The notes under the pieces: generated by a model
What the model saw: the letters and a program-made list of their open reading frames with translations, nothing else
Told to the model about the DNA's origin: nothing
Databases searched by the model: none
Translations under genes and position numbers: made by a program
Assembly (NCBI GenBank): GCA_019415925.1
Contig: DXYG01000062.1
Span: forward strand, 1 to 15,438
Direction of reading: 5' to 3'
DNA length: 15,438 nt
Source of the DNA: Clostridiales bacterium
GTDB lineage: Bacteria; Bacillota; Clostridia; Oscillospirales; Acutalibacteraceae
Part shown: positions 14,701 through 15,438 of the stretch, piece by piece
How the letters are laid out: the number at the start of each line of letters is the position of its first letter
Numbering within the stretch: the stretch's first letter is position 1

Positions 14701-15321
14701 GGTGATAAAATCACCGACGGTGCTGTTAATCCGCACGATATACTCGACATTCTCGGACCTGAGGCTGTAATGAACTACCTTATCAGTGAAGTTCAGAGCA
14801 CCTACCGTTTACAGGGTGTTGAAATCAACGATAAGCACATCGAGGTTATTATTCGCCAGATGCTGCGTAAGGTAAGAGTTGACGACGCAGGCGACACCAA
14901 GTTTATGTCAGGTCAGACCTATGACAAGAACGAGGTGCTTGCCGAGAACGAGGAAATCAAAAAGCGCATTGCCGCAGGCGAAGAGGGACTCAGAGAAGCT
15001 ACCTTTACCCAGCTTCTGCTCGGTATTACAAAGGCTGCTCTTGCAACTGACAGCTTCCTCTCAGCCGCATCGTTCCAGGAAACAACAAGAGTTCTTACCG
15101 ACGCCGCAATCAAGGGCAAGGCTGACCCGCTTGTTGGTCTTAAGGAGAACGTAATTATCGGTAAGCTTATCCCTGCCGGTACGGGTATGAGAAGATACGC
15201 AAACGTTGAGCTTGAAAGCAACGCTCCAACAGCAGTTGCCGAAAGCGAAAGCGAAGCTCCCGCAGAAGTAATTGAAACTCCGTCAGTAGACGAAGAAGCT
15301 CCTGCTTTTGCAGAGGAATAA
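11707..15321 (+). CDS. rpoC: DNA-directed RNA polymerase subunit beta-prime
   Basis: This is the 1204-residue catalytic subunit of RNA polymerase, normal in length for Firmicutes. The first zinc site is C60, C62, C75 and C78 (CHCG...CDRCG). The active-site NADFDGD places the Mg-binding aspartates at D450, D452 and D454. The bridge helix region starts near [20 protein letters not shown]. The second zinc site is C795, C869, C876 and C879. The trigger loop region is [24 protein letters not shown] with H917 at the E. coli H936 position. The C-terminus ends in a low-complexity Ala/Glu/Pro tail of about 30 residues. With alpha, beta, omega and a sigma factor it makes the transcribing enzyme. It is co-transcribed with rpoB, 12 bases apart, and an intrinsic terminator follows ten bases after its stop. 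Confidence 0.98.
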   Translation: [1204 protein letters not shown]

Positions 15322-15331
15322 TCTGATATTT

Positions 15332-15357
15332 AAAGGCACATCGAAAGGTGTGCCTTT
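15332..15357 (+). terminator. Intrinsic terminator of rpoBC
   Basis: AAAGGCACA (15332-15340) and TGTGCCTTT (15349-15357) form a 9-bp stem with an 8-base loop, followed by TGTGTTTTG. The T-tract is interrupted. The 81 bases after it (15358-15438) hold no gene start or clear promoter. Confidence 0.8.
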
Positions 15358-15438
15358 TGTGTTTTGCATTAAAAGTAGTGACATAAACCATAATTTAGCG
15401 GTGAGTTGACTCGCAAAAAAATTAAAAATTTCGGTCAA

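Noticed and set aside
15406..15438. TTGACT as a -35 box for a gene beyond the right edge
   Set aside because: No -10-like sequence occurs at 16-18 bases before the window ends, so it cannot be supported.

Overview
The window looks like a chromosomal segment from a Gram-positive, moderate-GC Clostridia (Firmicutes), most like the Ruminococcus/Oscillospiraceae group. This rests on the LtaS-like and sortase genes, the DUF1292 protein, the Firmicutes-type RpoB and RpoC, the strong Shine-Dalgarno sites and sigma-A-like promoters with 17-bp spacers. The genus is an inference.

Layout. (1) 1-351 is intergenic. Its first ~180 bases are a degenerate long inverted repeat with nested hairpins, probably a dispersed MITE-like element cut by the window edge. 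A clear promoter follows at 287-315. (2) 352-4177 is a tight three-gene + strand operon for the cell surface: a five-helix LtaS-family phosphoglycerol transferase, a class C-type sortase with a DPF lid, and a second, different sortase that overlaps the first and probably starts at TTG. A hairpin at 4181-4212 separates it from convergent genes. (3) 4217-5478, minus strand: a small acidic DUF1292 protein, then an intrinsic terminator, then an NAD-dependent epimerase. (4) 5675-7555 is htpG (Hsp90), transcribed divergently from the DUF1292 gene out of a compact two-promoter region, and closed by a strong terminator. (5) 7556-7971 is a 416-base gap with two small inverted repeats, an unusual pair of overlapping promoters offset by 8 bp, and a ~180-nt leader. 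(6) 7972-15321 is rpoB-rpoC, the two large RNA polymerase subunits, 12 bases apart and followed by a terminator.

rpoBC is a self-contained unit here. No rplJ/rplL lies upstream and a terminator directly follows rpoC, so the usual ribosomal-protein linkage is missing at least on the upstream side. The other genes are ordinary housekeeping or envelope genes. I see no phage, CRISPR, toxin-antitoxin or biosynthetic cluster, and no clearly new multi-gene system. The points most worth a second look are the LtaS-sortase-sortase operon without a visible substrate, the duplicated rpoB promoter, the inverted repeat between the DUF1292 and htpG promoters, and the palindromic element at the left edge.
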